Assembly (NCBI RefSeq): GCF_900172265.1 | Contig: NZ_FWFK01000003.1 | Span: 310,001 to 374,000 of the forward strand | Direction of reading: 5' to 3' | Length of the DNA: 64,000 nt | DNA from: Roseivivax jejudonensis | GTDB taxonomy: Bacteria > Pseudomonadota > Alphaproteobacteria > Rhodobacterales > Rhodobacteraceae | Shown: piece after piece, positions 49,480 through 58,288 of the stretch | Numbering within the stretch: position 1 is the first letter of the stretch | Layout: each line of letters starts with the position of its first letter | Notes under the pieces: model-generated | Told to the model about the DNA's origin: nothing | Databases searched by the model: none | Seen by the model: the letters and a program-made list of their open reading frames with translations, nothing else | Position numbers and translations under genes: made by a program

Positions 49480-49643
49480 TCGTGTTCCTGAGCGCCGTCG
49501 CCGGTGCGCTGATCGGCGGCACCACCGCGCGCCGCCGCCGCGGCAACGCCGCAGACATCGCGCAGTACGCCGCGGGCTACGGCATCGCCTTCGCCCTCCT
49601 GGGTCTGATCGCGACCATCGTCCTGGAAAAATCGCTCGGCTGA
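49476..49643 (+). CDS. Small two-helix membrane protein (55 aa)
   Basis: 55 residues: helix 1 about 2-17 (IVFLSAVAGALIGGTT), a basic loop ARRRRGN, helix 2 about 31-50 (AGYGIAFALLGLIATIVL). It starts inside the DUF2927 stop codon (ATGA overlap), with AAAGGAGG 13 nt upstream. Translational coupling and the clean membrane topology support a real gene. It lies 68 bp before the VWA gene. No family recognised. Confidence 0.7.
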   Translation: MIVFLSAVAGALIGGTTARRRRGNAADIAQYAAGYGIAFALLGLIATIVLEKSLG

Positions 49644-49711
49644 GCGCGTTGCGCGTATCCGCCCGGCCGCGGCCCTCGTCAGCGTGCGCGCGATAGGCTA
49701 AACCCGCCGAC

Positions 49712-50896
49712 ATGTTCGTGCCCTTCTTCGACACGCTCCGTCGCGCCGGCGTTCCGGTCTCGCTTCGGGAATACCTGACCTTTCTGGAGGCGCTGCGCGC
49801 CGGCCTCGCGACCTACGACGTGGAGGCGTTCTACTACCTCGCGCGCAGCGCGATGGTGAAGGACGAGCGCCACGTCGACCTGTTCGACCGTGCCTTCGCG
49901 CACTGCTTCAAGGGTCTCGAGGACATCGCGCCCGAACAGGTGCTGGAGTCGATGGACCTGCCGGCCGACTGGCTGACGAAGATGGCCGAAAAGCACCTCA
50001 GCGCCGAGGAGAAGGCCGAGATCGAGGCGATGGGCGGCTTCGACAAGCTGATGGAAACGCTGCGCGAACGGCTCAAGGAACAGCAGGGCCGGCACCAGGG
50101 CGGCAACAAGTGGATCGGGACGGCGGGCGCCTCGCCCTTCGGCGCGTACGGCTACAACCCCGAAGGGGTGCGTATCGGGCAGGACAAGAGCCGCCACCAG
50201 CGCGCCGTCAAGGTGTGGGACAAGCGCGCGTTTCGTGACTTCGACGACAGCGTGGAAATCGGCACGCGCAACATCAAGGTCGCGCTGAAGCGCCTGCGGA
50301 AGTGGGCGCGCGACGGCGCGGCAGACGAGCTCGACCTGCCCGGGACGATCCGGGCGACCGCGGAGCACGGCTACCTCGACGTCAAGACCCGGCCCGAGCG
50401 GCGCAACGCGGTGAAGGTCCTGCTTTTTCTAGATGTCGGCGGGTCGATGGACGCGCACGTGAAGGTCGTCGAGGAGCTGTTCTCGGCGGCGCGCGCGGAG
50501 TTCAAGCACCTCGAACACTTCTACTTCCACAACTGCCTGTACGAGGGCGTGTGGCGCGACAATCGCCGTCGCTGGGACGCGCAGACCGGAACCGACGAGG
50601 TGCTGCGCACCTATGGCGGCGACTGGAAATGCATCTTCGTGGGCGACGCCTCGATGAGCCCCTACGAGATCGCGATGCCCGGTGGTGCAAACGAGCACTG
50701 GAACGCGGAATCCGGGCAGGTCTGGCTCGACCGCGCGCGAGCGCAATGGCCCGACCACCTCTGGATCAACCCGGTGCCGCGAAAGTACTGGGACTACACC
50801 CAGTCGATCGGCATGATCCGCGAGATCTTCGATGACCGCATGGTGCCGATGACGCTCGAAGGTATCGACGCAGGCATGCGCATGTTGACGCGCTGA
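49712..50896 (+). CDS. VWA domain protein, CoxE-like
   Basis: 394 residues. N-terminal helical part (PFFDTLRRAGVPVSLREYLTFLEAL, 4-28 region) typical of CoxE/VWA_CoxE proteins, a Gly-rich linker, then the VWA domain from about 233. The MIDAS loop is D241-V-G-G-S245 (variant of DxSxS with Gly at 243). Such proteins work with MoxR ATPases on metal-centre assembly. It is the last gene of the MoxR block and ends at a hairpin with the convergent RTX gene. Confidence 0.88.
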   Translation: MFVPFFDTLRRAGVPVSLREYLTFLEALRAGLATYDVEAFYYLARSAMVKDERHVDLFDRAFAHCFKGLEDIAPEQVLESMDLPADWLTKMAEKHLSAEEKAEIEAMGGFDKLMETLRERLKEQQGRHQGGNKWIGTAGASPFGAYGYNPEGVRIGQDKSRHQRAVKVWDKRAFRDFDDSVEIGTRNIKVALKRLRKWARDGAADELDLPGTIRATAEHGYLDVKTRPERRNAVKVLLFLDVGGSMDAHVKVVEELFSAARAEFKHLEHFYFHNCLYEGVWRDNRRRWDAQTGTDEVLRTYGGDWKCIFVGDASMSPYEIAMPGGANEHWNAESGQVWLDRARAQWPDHLWINPVPRKYWDYTQSIGMIREIFDDRMVPMTLEGIDAGMRMLTR

Positions 50897-50906
50897 GGCG
50901 AAGCCC

Positions 50907-50932
50907 GGGACCGGATCGCGCGACCCGGTCCC
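50907..50932. terminator. Hairpin between convergent VWA and RTX genes
   Basis: GGGACCGG and CCGGTCCC are perfect 8-bp arms around a 10-nt loop, midway between the two stops. No T-run, so efficiency is uncertain. Confidence 0.5.
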
Positions 50933-50952
50933 GCCGCCTCAGCACACGAGAC

Positions 50953-52878
50953 TCACACCACGAAAAGCGACGCCTCGACTTCGGCCAAGTCCGCCTGCGT
51001 CACCCGGATCAGCGCATCGGCGCCGTCCTCCGGCAGGGCGAGCGCAATGATCACGTCCGCCCCGTCCACCGAGAGCGACACGGAATCCGGACTGATGTCG
51101 GACACGAAAATCTCTTCGCCGGTCTCCCATCCCGTGATGACGTCGGTCACGCCGGCGCCATAAAGTTCGAACACGAAGGTATCGACGCCGCGGCCGCCGT
51201 CGAGCGTGTCGGCGTCTTCGCCACCCAACAGCGTATCGTTGCCCGTGCCGCCGTTCAGAACGTTTTCGCCGGCGAAGCCGAAGATCAGGTCGTTGCCCGC
51301 CCCGCCATAGGCGGTGTCGTTGCCGTCCATGAGCCCGATCGTGTCGGCGCCGCCACCGCCGCCGATTTCGTCGTCGCCGGCCTCGCCGATCAGCACGTCG
51401 GGCTGGAAGCCGCCGCCCATCCGGTCGTCGCCGACGCCGCCGACGATCGTGTCGCGGCCCAGACCGCCCGACAGATCGTCGTCGTCGGCTCCGCCCATGA
51501 CCTGGTCGTCGCCCTGCCCCGCGAAGATCCGGTCGCGGCCGGTTCCGCCCATGATCGCGTCGTCGCCGGTGCCGCCCCCGATCAGGTCGTCGCCGCCATT
51601 TCCGAGGATCCGGTCGGCGCCGCTGGCACCCGCCATGTCGTCGTCGCCCTCACCGCCGGAGAGAGTATCGTTGCCGGAGCCGCCATAGACGCCATCCGCA
51701 CCGTCGCCACCTTCGATCCGGTCGTCGCCGGCGAGACCGATCAGGAGATCGTTGCCCGCGCCGCCGATGAGAATGTCGCCTCCGGCATCGCCTCTCGCGA
51801 CGTCATTCCCCTCGGCGCCCTCGAACACGACCGGTTGGGTGCCCTCGGAAAAGCTCACCGTGTAGTCGATTCCAACCGGCCGCATTTCGTGCTGCAGCAC
51901 GAGGTAGAAGGTGCTGTCCTCGTTCGGCACGAACCCGTCGAGCGCGTAGGGGGTGCCGCTCGACGACGCCTCGAGGGGCAGCGACCCGTCCAGGCTCTCG
52001 GTGTAAAGCGCCACGTTCAGAGGATCCGTTCCCGGCGCGGAGGCCGCTTCGTCCACGGCAATGTCGTAGGCCGTGCCGGCCTCGAGCGTCAGTTCGTAGA
52101 CGTCGGTGTCATAGAGGTAGTCGCCCCGGTCGGCGATGGAGCCTCCGACCGGGAGGGATGTTGCCTCCCCCGGGCTTTCGCCGACGGCATCGGGTGCCAG
52201 TTCCTCGATCGAGAGCTCGTAGTCGCCGCCGGTGCCGACCACATCGATGAACACGGTCTCGTCGGCCACCGCGATGAACGGCTGGAACGATGCGCCGAAG
52301 ACGAGTCCTGCGTTACGGTCGGGCACGCGCAGTACCGCGCTTTCGAACGCACCCGGCGTCTCAGTTTCGATTTCGATCCTGTACGGAGTGTCAGCCTCCA
52401 AGTCGACGGCGAACCAATCGGAGTCTCCGAAGTAGTCGAACCGCCCCTCGACCGGAGTGCCGGGCCCGAACGTGCCTGTCGTGTCCGGCGAAGCGTCGAA
52501 ATCGTCGGTCTCCGCCTCGGGAATTTCGTTTGCGGTGATCGTGTAGCTGCCGGTTTCCGCGCCGGCCGACGTCGTCGCGACGCGGTAGGATCCGCTTTCG
52601 TCCGGGACGAAGCCGTAGACTGCCGCGTCGCGGGTGGACGGGAAGACATCGTCGCTGCCGGTGATGTAGGTTCCCTCGGAGTCAAACAGCGCGATGATCG
52701 GATCGTCGATCCTTTCGGCGCCCGCGCCTGCACCCGAGACCGCGAAGCTGTAGGAGACGCCGGCCTCGAGCTCGACCGCGAACCAGTCCAGGTCCCCTTC
52801 GACCTCGATCGCGCCCGTGATCGCGCCGCCGATCGGCAACATCGCCGACGTTTCGAATGTGTCCGGATAATCGTCCAT
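50953..52878 (-). CDS. RTX calcium-binding protein with PPC-type N-terminal domains
   Basis: 641 residues, very acidic and without Cys. Three bacterial pre-peptidase C-terminal-like (PPC) domains at about 10-118, 128-228 and 236-345 (DLDWFAVELEAG, DSDWFAVDLEAD, DTDVYELTLEAG motifs), then RTX nonapeptides GGxGxDxLx (354-568) and a C-terminal secretion region ending ASLFVV. It has no signal peptide, as expected for type I secretion. No catalytic domain or T1SS genes are nearby. SD GAGGGAGAG precedes the ATG. Confidence 0.88.
   Translation of the reverse strand: MDDYPDTFETSAMLPIGGAITGAIEVEGDLDWFAVELEAGVSYSFAVSGAGAGAERIDDPIIALFDSEGTYITGSDDVFPSTRDAAVYGFVPDESGSYRVATTSAGAETGSYTITANEIPEAETDDFDASPDTTGTFGPGTPVEGRFDYFGDSDWFAVDLEADTPYRIEIETETPGAFESAVLRVPDRNAGLVFGASFQPFIAVADETVFIDVVGTGGDYELSIEELAPDAVGESPGEATSLPVGGSIADRGDYLYDTDVYELTLEAGTAYDIAVDEAASAPGTDPLNVALYTESLDGSLPLEASSSGTPYALDGFVPNEDSTFYLVLQHEMRPVGIDYTVSFSEGTQPVVFEGAEGNDVARGDAGGDILIGGAGNDLLIGLAGDDRIEGGDGADGVYGGSGNDTLSGGEGDDDMAGASGADRILGNGGDDLIGGGTGDDAIMGGTGRDRIFAGQGDDQVMGGADDDDLSGGLGRDTIVGGVGDDRMGGGFQPDVLIGEAGDDEIGGGGGADTIGLMDGNDTAYGGAGNDLIFGFAGENVLNGGTGNDTLLGGEDADTLDGGRGVDTFVFELYGAGVTDVITGWETGEEIFVSDISPDSVSLSVDGADVIIALALPEDGADALIRVTQADLAEVEASLFVV
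51175..51819 (-). repeat. RTX nonapeptide repeat array
   Basis: Roughly twenty GG-x-G-x-D-x-L/I-x units in the secreted protein, each binding Ca2+ in a parallel beta-roll. Several units are imperfect (for example GGGFQPDVLIG and GLMDGNDTAYG). Confidence 0.85.
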
Positions 52879-53082
52879 TGCGTGTCTCTCCCTCGGTCCT
52901 TCCCCGATCGCTACGGGATTGCCGCCCACCAAAGAAGGGGAGAACCGACGCGACCCCACGTCACCTGCCCTGGGCCGTCGCCGGTTTACCGTGCCGGCAC
53001 CGGATTATATCGTGCACGACAGGAACGCCCCGGTGCGTCGGATCGTTGGCCGGGTGACAAACCGCAACCAGGAGGACGGACC

Positions 53083-53517
53083 ATGATCAACAAGTTCGGC
53101 ACTGCGAAGTGGCAAGGCGACCTTAAGACGGGCAAGGGCCATGTCTCGACCGAGTCCGGTGTGCTCACCGATACGCCCTACGGCTTCAACCAACGGTTCG
53201 AGGGCGAGGCCGGTTCGAACCCCGAAGAGCTCGTGGGCGCGGCGCACGCGGCCTGCTACTCGATGGCGCTGTCGATGATCCTCGGGCAGCATGACGCCAC
53301 CGCCGAAGAGATCTCGACCAAGGCGACCGTGTCGCTCGATCAGGACGGCGACGGTTTTTCGGTCAAGAAGGTGCATCTCGACGTGACGGCCAAGGTGCCG
53401 GGCCTCGACGAGTCGAAGTTCATGGAAGCGGCGAACGCCGCCAAGGACGGCTGCCCGATCTCCAAGCTCTACGCGGGCGGCACCGCCGAGATCACGATGG
53501 ACGCCAAGCTCTCCTGA
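53083..53517 (+). CDS. osmC: OsmC family peroxiredoxin
   Basis: 144 residues, full length. The two redox cysteines are C58 (AHAACYSMAL) and C124 (KDGCPISKLY), with the conserved R38 and E49 near the active site. OsmC reduces organic hydroperoxides and responds to osmotic and envelope stress. A strong SD (AGGAGGA) and a terminator make it a single-gene unit, divergent from the RTX gene. Confidence 0.93.
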   Translation: MINKFGTAKWQGDLKTGKGHVSTESGVLTDTPYGFNQRFEGEAGSNPEELVGAAHAACYSMALSMILGQHDATAEEISTKATVSLDQDGDGFSVKKVHLDVTAKVPGLDESKFMEAANAAKDGCPISKLYAGGTAEITMDAKLS

Positions 53518-53525
53518 GCGTGAAC

Positions 53526-53556
53526 GACGCGATGCGGCGAAGGCTGCATCGCGTCT
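53526..53556 (+). terminator. Rho-independent terminator of osmC
   Basis: GACGCGATGC (53526-53535) pairs perfectly with GCATCGCGTC (53546-53555); a TTT run follows. It starts 8 bp after the osmC stop. Confidence 0.75.
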
Positions 53557-53590
53557 TTCCCGGGCGCGCGGCACGCCCCATATTGGGGGC

Positions 53591-54283
53591 ATGCTGAAGA
53601 TCGCCCCCATCCTCCTCGCCATCCTCTATGCGCTCGGCATGTATCGCGTGTCGGCGTGGCGCACCAAACAGGAGCTGGACGCGCGCTCGACCGAGCTTGC
53701 CGATCCGAACCTGAAGCGGCTGACCGACAAGATGGCGGAAGCGCTCGATCTCGACCGGATCCGTGTCAACATCTACGAGATCGAACCGGTCAACGGCCTT
53801 GCCGCGCCGGATGGGCGGATCTTCATCACCCGGGGCTTCTACAACAAGTATCGCGCCGGAGAGGTCTCGGCCGAGGAGATGGCCAGCGTCATCGCGCACG
53901 AGCTGGGCCACGTCGCACTGGGGCATGCGCGCAAGCGGATGATCGACTTCTCCGGGCAGAACGCAATCCGCACCGCGCTCGTCATGATCCTCGGGCGCAT
54001 CATTCCGGGCATCGGCGTGATGATCGCCAACGCGCTCACGGCGCTGCTCGCCGCGCGGCTGTCGCGCACGGACGAATACGAGGCGGACGCCTACGCCGCA
54101 GCGCTCCTGTCCAAGGCGGGGATCGGGATCGGTCCGCAGAAGTCGCTCTTCCGCAAGCTCGAACAGCTGACGAAATCGGGCGGCGGGGCCATGCCGGCAT
54201 GGCTGCTGAGCCACCCGAAGACCGAAGAACGCATCGCCGCGCTGGAAACCCTCGAACAGCGCTGGGAGGTCGCCCCGGGCTGA
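53591..54283 (+). CDS. M48 family metallopeptidase
   Basis: 230 residues. One N-terminal membrane helix (4-19), zinc motif H103-E-L-G-H107 and third ligand E162 in DEYEADAYAA; a hydrophobic stretch between (about 126-155) may loop into the membrane. C-terminal SHPKTEERIAALE is typical of small M48 peptidases related to BepA/HtpX, which degrade or refold misfolded membrane proteins. It converges on the DNA repair gene, 39 bp apart. Confidence 0.9.
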   Translation: MLKIAPILLAILYALGMYRVSAWRTKQELDARSTELADPNLKRLTDKMAEALDLDRIRVNIYEIEPVNGLAAPDGRIFITRGFYNKYRAGEVSAEEMASVIAHELGHVALGHARKRMIDFSGQNAIRTALVMILGRIIPGIGVMIANALTALLAARLSRTDEYEADAYAAALLSKAGIGIGPQKSLFRKLEQLTKSGGGAMPAWLLSHPKTEERIAALETLEQRWEVAPG

Positions 54284-54322
54284 TTGCCGCCGCAAGGCAC
54301 ATGCGATCCGCGAAAGGAGCGT

Positions 54323-55462
54323 CTACACGACCTCGAACGGCGCCGCGGCCCGATCGACACCGTTGACCTGCACCACGAGCCGATGCGGCCCGGGATGCCA
54401 GGTGAACGTGCTCGCCGCCGCCTTGAGCCTGTGCGCCTTCTTCAGGGTCAGCGTCGCGCCCGGCGTCACGTCCCCCTGCCCCAGCTTGAAGACCTTCTCG
54501 CCGCTGCGCCCAGCGGGGCGATGAAACACCACGCGGTAGTCGACAAGCGCTCGCAGGAGCCGCACGCCATCGATGCCCACCACGATGTCCAGCGCGTCGC
54601 CAATGGCCACCCGCGCCGGAAGGTCGAGCGTGACGGCTACCTCCGCATCCGGATCGAATCCGAGCAGCCGCAGTGCGTCCACCTCCCCGCGCTTGACGGC
54701 GGTGCGCAATGCATGGCGCGTCATCCAGTCGATCTCGCGCGGGGTTTGCCGGCCCGCGTCCTGCCACGCGCGCAACCGAGCGGTCACCGCGTCCGGCGCG
54801 ATCTTGGACACGTCGTTGAGGTGATTGGCGACCGAACGCGTGACATAGCGCGTCGGGTCGGCATGAAGCCGGTCGAGCAGCGGCAGCGGCCGCAGCGGAT
54901 CGAGCGTGATCCGCGCAGCCCACGGCAGCGTCGGTCGCGTGCCTTCGCTGACCAGACGCCGCACATGGTAGTTCTCGTCTTCCGCCCAAAGCGCGAGGCG
55001 GCCCAACGTCTCCTCCGGCCAGCGGTTCAGGAAAGGCCGGATGTAGAACTCCATCGAGAACCGCCGTGTCGCCGCGTGAAGCAGATCGAACGCGCGGTCG
55101 CGGTGATCCTCGAGTCCGTGCCGCACGGCGAGGATGCCGGGCACCGCGTGGATGAACTGGCCGAAATCGTCGTCGGTCAGCGACGGATCGAGCGGTGGCG
55201 GCATCGCGGCCTGGAGCGCATCGGCCATGTCCGGGAAATCGCCCGGCAGCTGCGCCTCGAGACAGCTGGCCAGCCAGTCGAGCCGCCCCAGCAGCGTGCG
55301 TCCCTCGAACCCCGCCAGAGCCTCGGCCTCGAAGCGCTCGGCATCGAAGCCGGGCAGCACGGCATGCTCGGCCGCGAGCTGTCGCACGGTGCGCGGATTG
55401 AACAGCTGATCCGAAAGCGAGAACCCGGCGCCGCCACCGGTTGCGTCGGGCCCGCGCGCCAT
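54323..55462 (-). CDS. DNA alkylation repair protein, AlkC-like HEAT-repeat family
   Basis: 379 residues. The N-terminal half ([30 protein letters not shown]) and central helices ([49 protein letters not shown]) form HEAT-like repeats of the AlkC/AlkD glycosylase fold, COG4335 type, which excises 3-methyladenine. A C-terminal beta domain (about 290-379, [13 protein letters not shown]) resembles an Ig-like module. The ATG overlaps the SDR stop by one base, so the pair is translationally coupled. Confidence 0.82.
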   Translation of the reverse strand: [379 protein letters not shown]

Positions 55463-56241
55463 CAGAGCGTCGCGTTGATGGCGCCGCCGTCGAGCAGCCA
55501 GTTCTGCCCGACGACAAAGCCCGCGTGCTGCGAGCACAGGAAGGCGCACGCATGCCCGAACTCCTCGGCCGTGCCGTAGCGCCGCGCGGGGATCGTCGCC
55601 TCGCGCCGAGCGCGCGCCTCGTCGATGGAGATGCCCTCGCGTTCGGCCACGCCGGTGTCGAGCGCCGCGGCACGGTCGGTGTCGTGGATACCCGGCAAGA
55701 GGTTGTTGATCGTCACGCCCATCGGCGCCACCTGCCGCGCGGTGCCGGCGACATAGCCCGTCAGACCGGTGCGCGCGGCGTTCGACAGGCCGAGCTGGGC
55801 GATCGGTGCCTTCACGGACTGCGAGGTGATGTTGACGACCCGTCCCCATCCGCGGTCGCACATGCCCGGCAAGAGCGCGGTCATCAGCGCGATCGGCGCG
55901 AGCATGTTGGTCTCGAGCGCTGCAAGGAAATCGACGCGCCCCCAGTCCGACCAGAGCCCGGGCGGCGGCCCACCGGCATTGGTCACGAGGATGTCGACGG
56001 CGCCGGCCGACGCCAGGACGGCGGCACGGCCCTCTTCGGTCGCGATGTCGGCGGCGACGGGCGTCACCTCGACGCCGTGCGCGGCCCGGATCTCGTCTGC
56101 GGCAGTCTCGAGCGCCGCGGCGCCGCGCGCGTTCAGGACGAGGTGCACGCCCGCTGTCGCGAGCGCTTCGGCGCAGCCGCGTCCGAGCCCTTTCGACGAC
56201 GCCGTCACCAATGCGCGCTTGCCGCGAATTCCCAGGTCCAT
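55462..56241 (-). CDS. Short-chain dehydrogenase/reductase lacking the YxxxK motif
   Basis: 259 residues. Rossmann start GKRALVTASSKGLGRGCAEAL (7-27), NAGG near 90 and NITS near 139 fit the SDR family. Thirteen residues after the catalytic Ser the usual Tyr-x-x-x-Lys reads S-N-A-A-R, so both catalytic Tyr and Lys are missing. The C-terminal GQNWLLDGGAINATL is normal. It may be a binding protein or use another mechanism. It is upstream of and coupled to the AlkC-like gene. Confidence 0.85.
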   Translation of the reverse strand: MDLGIRGKRALVTASSKGLGRGCAEALATAGVHLVLNARGAAALETAADEIRAAHGVEVTPVAADIATEEGRAAVLASAGAVDILVTNAGGPPPGLWSDWGRVDFLAALETNMLAPIALMTALLPGMCDRGWGRVVNITSQSVKAPIAQLGLSNAARTGLTGYVAGTARQVAPMGVTINNLLPGIHDTDRAAALDTGVAEREGISIDEARARREATIPARRYGTAEEFGHACAFLCSQHAGFVVGQNWLLDGGAINATL

Positions 56242-56404
56242 GAGTTCTCCCGTTCGTGTCGTCTTTCCGGACTGCGGCGCGCGGTTCGGCAAATCTCCGG
56301 CGCAGCGGCCTTGTGCTGCCACAATCCCTTTTCATAAAGACGCAGCGATGTCATGCGACTGACACGCCCGCCGTTCCCGCCCGTCCGACCCGGTGCCAGA
56401 CACG

Positions 56405-57421
56405 ATGCCCGCCCCTGACGACCTTCGCCCCACGCAATCCGTCGCGGTCTACCGCGCGGCGCAGTTTCGCGTGGCGAACGGCGCCAACCTCGGGGATGGC
56501 GTGTCGGTCGCGGGCGAACTGATGCTCGACGACATCTACCGCTTGTCACCCGTCGCGGCCCCGGTCCGTCTGGGCGTGGTGGCCCGGGCGGAACCGCCCT
56601 TCGCCGTCGCGGCAGACAGCGAGACCGGGCAGCCTGGGGCCGATCTGCATCTCGACTGCGCGGTGACCTTCATGTCGGGCGACGGCTGCACGACCGAAGC
56701 TCTGGTGCTTGTCGAGACCGATGCCGGCGGCAACATCGCCGACATCTACCTGCTTCCCCTCGGTCCGATCGGATCGCATGCGGATTACGCGCTCGTGGGC
56801 ATCGATGAAGAGGCCGGGCTGCAACGCTTCGCGCAGGTGGCCTGCGTGTCCTTCACGCGCGGCACGCTGATCACGCTGGCCAGCGGCGAGCAACGCGCGG
56901 TCGAGAGCCTCGCCGTCGGGGATATTGTCCTGACGCGAGACGACGGCGCCCAACCGATCCGCTGGATCGGCCAGACCACGACGCGCGCCGTCGGCGACTT
57001 CGCCCCGATCGTCATCCGCGCGGGAACGCTGCACAATACCAACGACCTCGTCGTCAGCCCCGACCATCGGCTGTTCATCTACCAGCGGACCGATCGCCTG
57101 GGCGCTGGCCGGTCCGAACTTCTGGTCAAGGCGCGTCACCTCGTGAACGGCGACAGCGTCACGCGACTCACGGGCGGCTTTGTCGACTACTTCCAGATGC
57201 TCTTCGATCGCCATCAGATCATCTATGCCGAGGGGATCGCCGCGGAATCGATGCTGATCGACACGCGCACGCGTGCTGCGCTGCCCCGCGAGTTGTCGGA
57301 AACGCTGCGCCGTGTGATCCCCGGCCACAGCGATGCGGTGGCCCGGGATCTTGAGGTGCACGAAGCGCTGCTGCGTCGCGACGACGCCGCGGACATCCTG
57401 CGCCGTTCATCCGGCGGCTGA
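56405..57421 (+). CDS. Hint-domain (intein/hedgehog-like) protein
   Basis: 338 residues from the ATG at 56405; a GTG four codons upstream is also possible, and neither has a clear SD. N-terminal domain (1 to about 140) of beta structure with two Cys; Hint domain from C147 (ACVSFTRGTLITLASGEQRAVESLAVGDIVLTRDDG), with LVVSPDHRLFI and LVKARHLVNGDSVTR and AEGIAAESMLIDTR as its later strands. The family is abundant in Rhodobacterales and often linked to RTX proteins; autoproteolysis at C147 is possible but unproven. Confidence 0.85.
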   Translation: MPAPDDLRPTQSVAVYRAAQFRVANGANLGDGVSVAGELMLDDIYRLSPVAAPVRLGVVARAEPPFAVAADSETGQPGADLHLDCAVTFMSGDGCTTEALVLVETDAGGNIADIYLLPLGPIGSHADYALVGIDEEAGLQRFAQVACVSFTRGTLITLASGEQRAVESLAVGDIVLTRDDGAQPIRWIGQTTTRAVGDFAPIVIRAGTLHNTNDLVVSPDHRLFIYQRTDRLGAGRSELLVKARHLVNGDSVTRLTGGFVDYFQMLFDRHQIIYAEGIAAESMLIDTRTRAALPRELSETLRRVIPGHSDAVARDLEVHEALLRRDDAADILRRSSGG

Positions 57422-57448
57422 GCGCGGCACCTGCGGGGCACTGCGGCG

Positions 57449-57826
57449 TCAGCCGGTGGTGTAGAAGAACTCCTCCCTTACGATCTTGCCGTTCGCGACG
57501 TGGTAGACGCCGACCTCTTCCATCTCGAAGCTGTTGCCGGTGGCACGCTCGCGCCCCTGCGCGCGAAAGACGACGGCAAAGCGGTCGTCGCCGTGCGGAT
57601 AGGGCCCGAGGACCTCGCCGCCCGTCATCTCCATGTTCTCAGACCACCATGCGTGCTTGCCGCGGATGGCATCGAGGCCTTTCGCCTCTCGGCTGTCGGT
57701 GCCGGGCATCGCGGCGGCCTCCACCGACACGGCGTCGGCGGCGTAGAGCGCATCCAGGTTCTCGGCTTCGCGTCCTTCGCGGCAGCCCGCGACGAGTTCG
57801 TCGGCGATTGATTTCAGATCCGTCAT
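57449..57826 (-). CDS. SnoaL-like NTF2-fold protein
   Basis: 125 residues of cone-shaped NTF2/SnoaL fold: helical N-terminus (LKSIADELVAGCREGREAENLDALYAADAVSVEA), then WWSENMEM and a four-strand sheet ending EVGVYHVANGKIVREEFFY. Family members are small isomerases, hydrolases or binding proteins; no catalytic residue decides. It is a single gene converging on the Hint gene (27 bp between stops). Confidence 0.82.
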   Translation of the reverse strand: MTDLKSIADELVAGCREGREAENLDALYAADAVSVEAAAMPGTDSREAKGLDAIRGKHAWWSENMEMTGGEVLGPYPHGDDRFAVVFRAQGRERATGNSFEMEEVGVYHVANGKIVREEFFYTTG

Positions 57827-57894
57827 GGCTTCCTCCGTTCACCATTCGTTCTCAGATCATGCCTCTGTTATGTGACGCTGGCAAGACAGGCCGT

Positions 57895-58155
57895 TCAGTG
57901 GTCGCGCAGCGCCTCGATCAACTCGTCCTTGGTCATGTCGGATCGTCCTTCGATCCCGACCTTCTGCGCCTGGGCATAGAGCTCGTCGGTGGTCCATTCC
58001 TCGTAGGGCGGGCGCTTGCCCCCCTTCTTCGACGGGTTCATGTCGTCGTTGGCCTTCGCGTTGGCGATGCGCGCGGCCTTTTCCTTGGACATGCCGTCCT
58101 CGCGCAGATCGTCGTAGAGTTTCTCGTTCTTGATCGAGGGGCGGTCGTCGGCCAT
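57895..58155 (-). CDS. Small Rho_N/SAP-like domain protein (DUF7218-like)
   Basis: 86 residues. N-terminal SIKNEKLYDDLREDGMSKEKAARIANAKAN, basic linker (SKKGGKRPPYEEW), and a C-terminal Rho_N-like helix-extended-helix TTDELYAQAQKVGIEGRSDMTKDELIEAL (about 55-83). Rho_N domains bind nucleic acid. SD AAAGGAG precedes the ATG at 58155. It is divergent from prfC. Function in vivo unknown. Confidence 0.82.
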   Translation of the reverse strand: MADDRPSIKNEKLYDDLREDGMSKEKAARIANAKANDDMNPSKKGGKRPPYEEWTTDELYAQAQKVGIEGRSDMTKDELIEALRDH

Positions 58156-58288
58156 GGCGGATCTCCTTTGCCAGGCGAACCCCGCGCGCCCCCAAGCGGT
58201 TCCGGAACCCCTCGGCATACGGCACGCTGCACGGCGGGACGCGACGCGCCCGATTGCGGGCGGCGAGGCCGGGCGCTATATCGCGCGC

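Noticed and set aside
51175-51819. CRISPR-like repeat array
   Set aside because: The periodicity is the 27-bp coding repeat of RTX nonapeptides, with no constant repeat and variable spacer structure.
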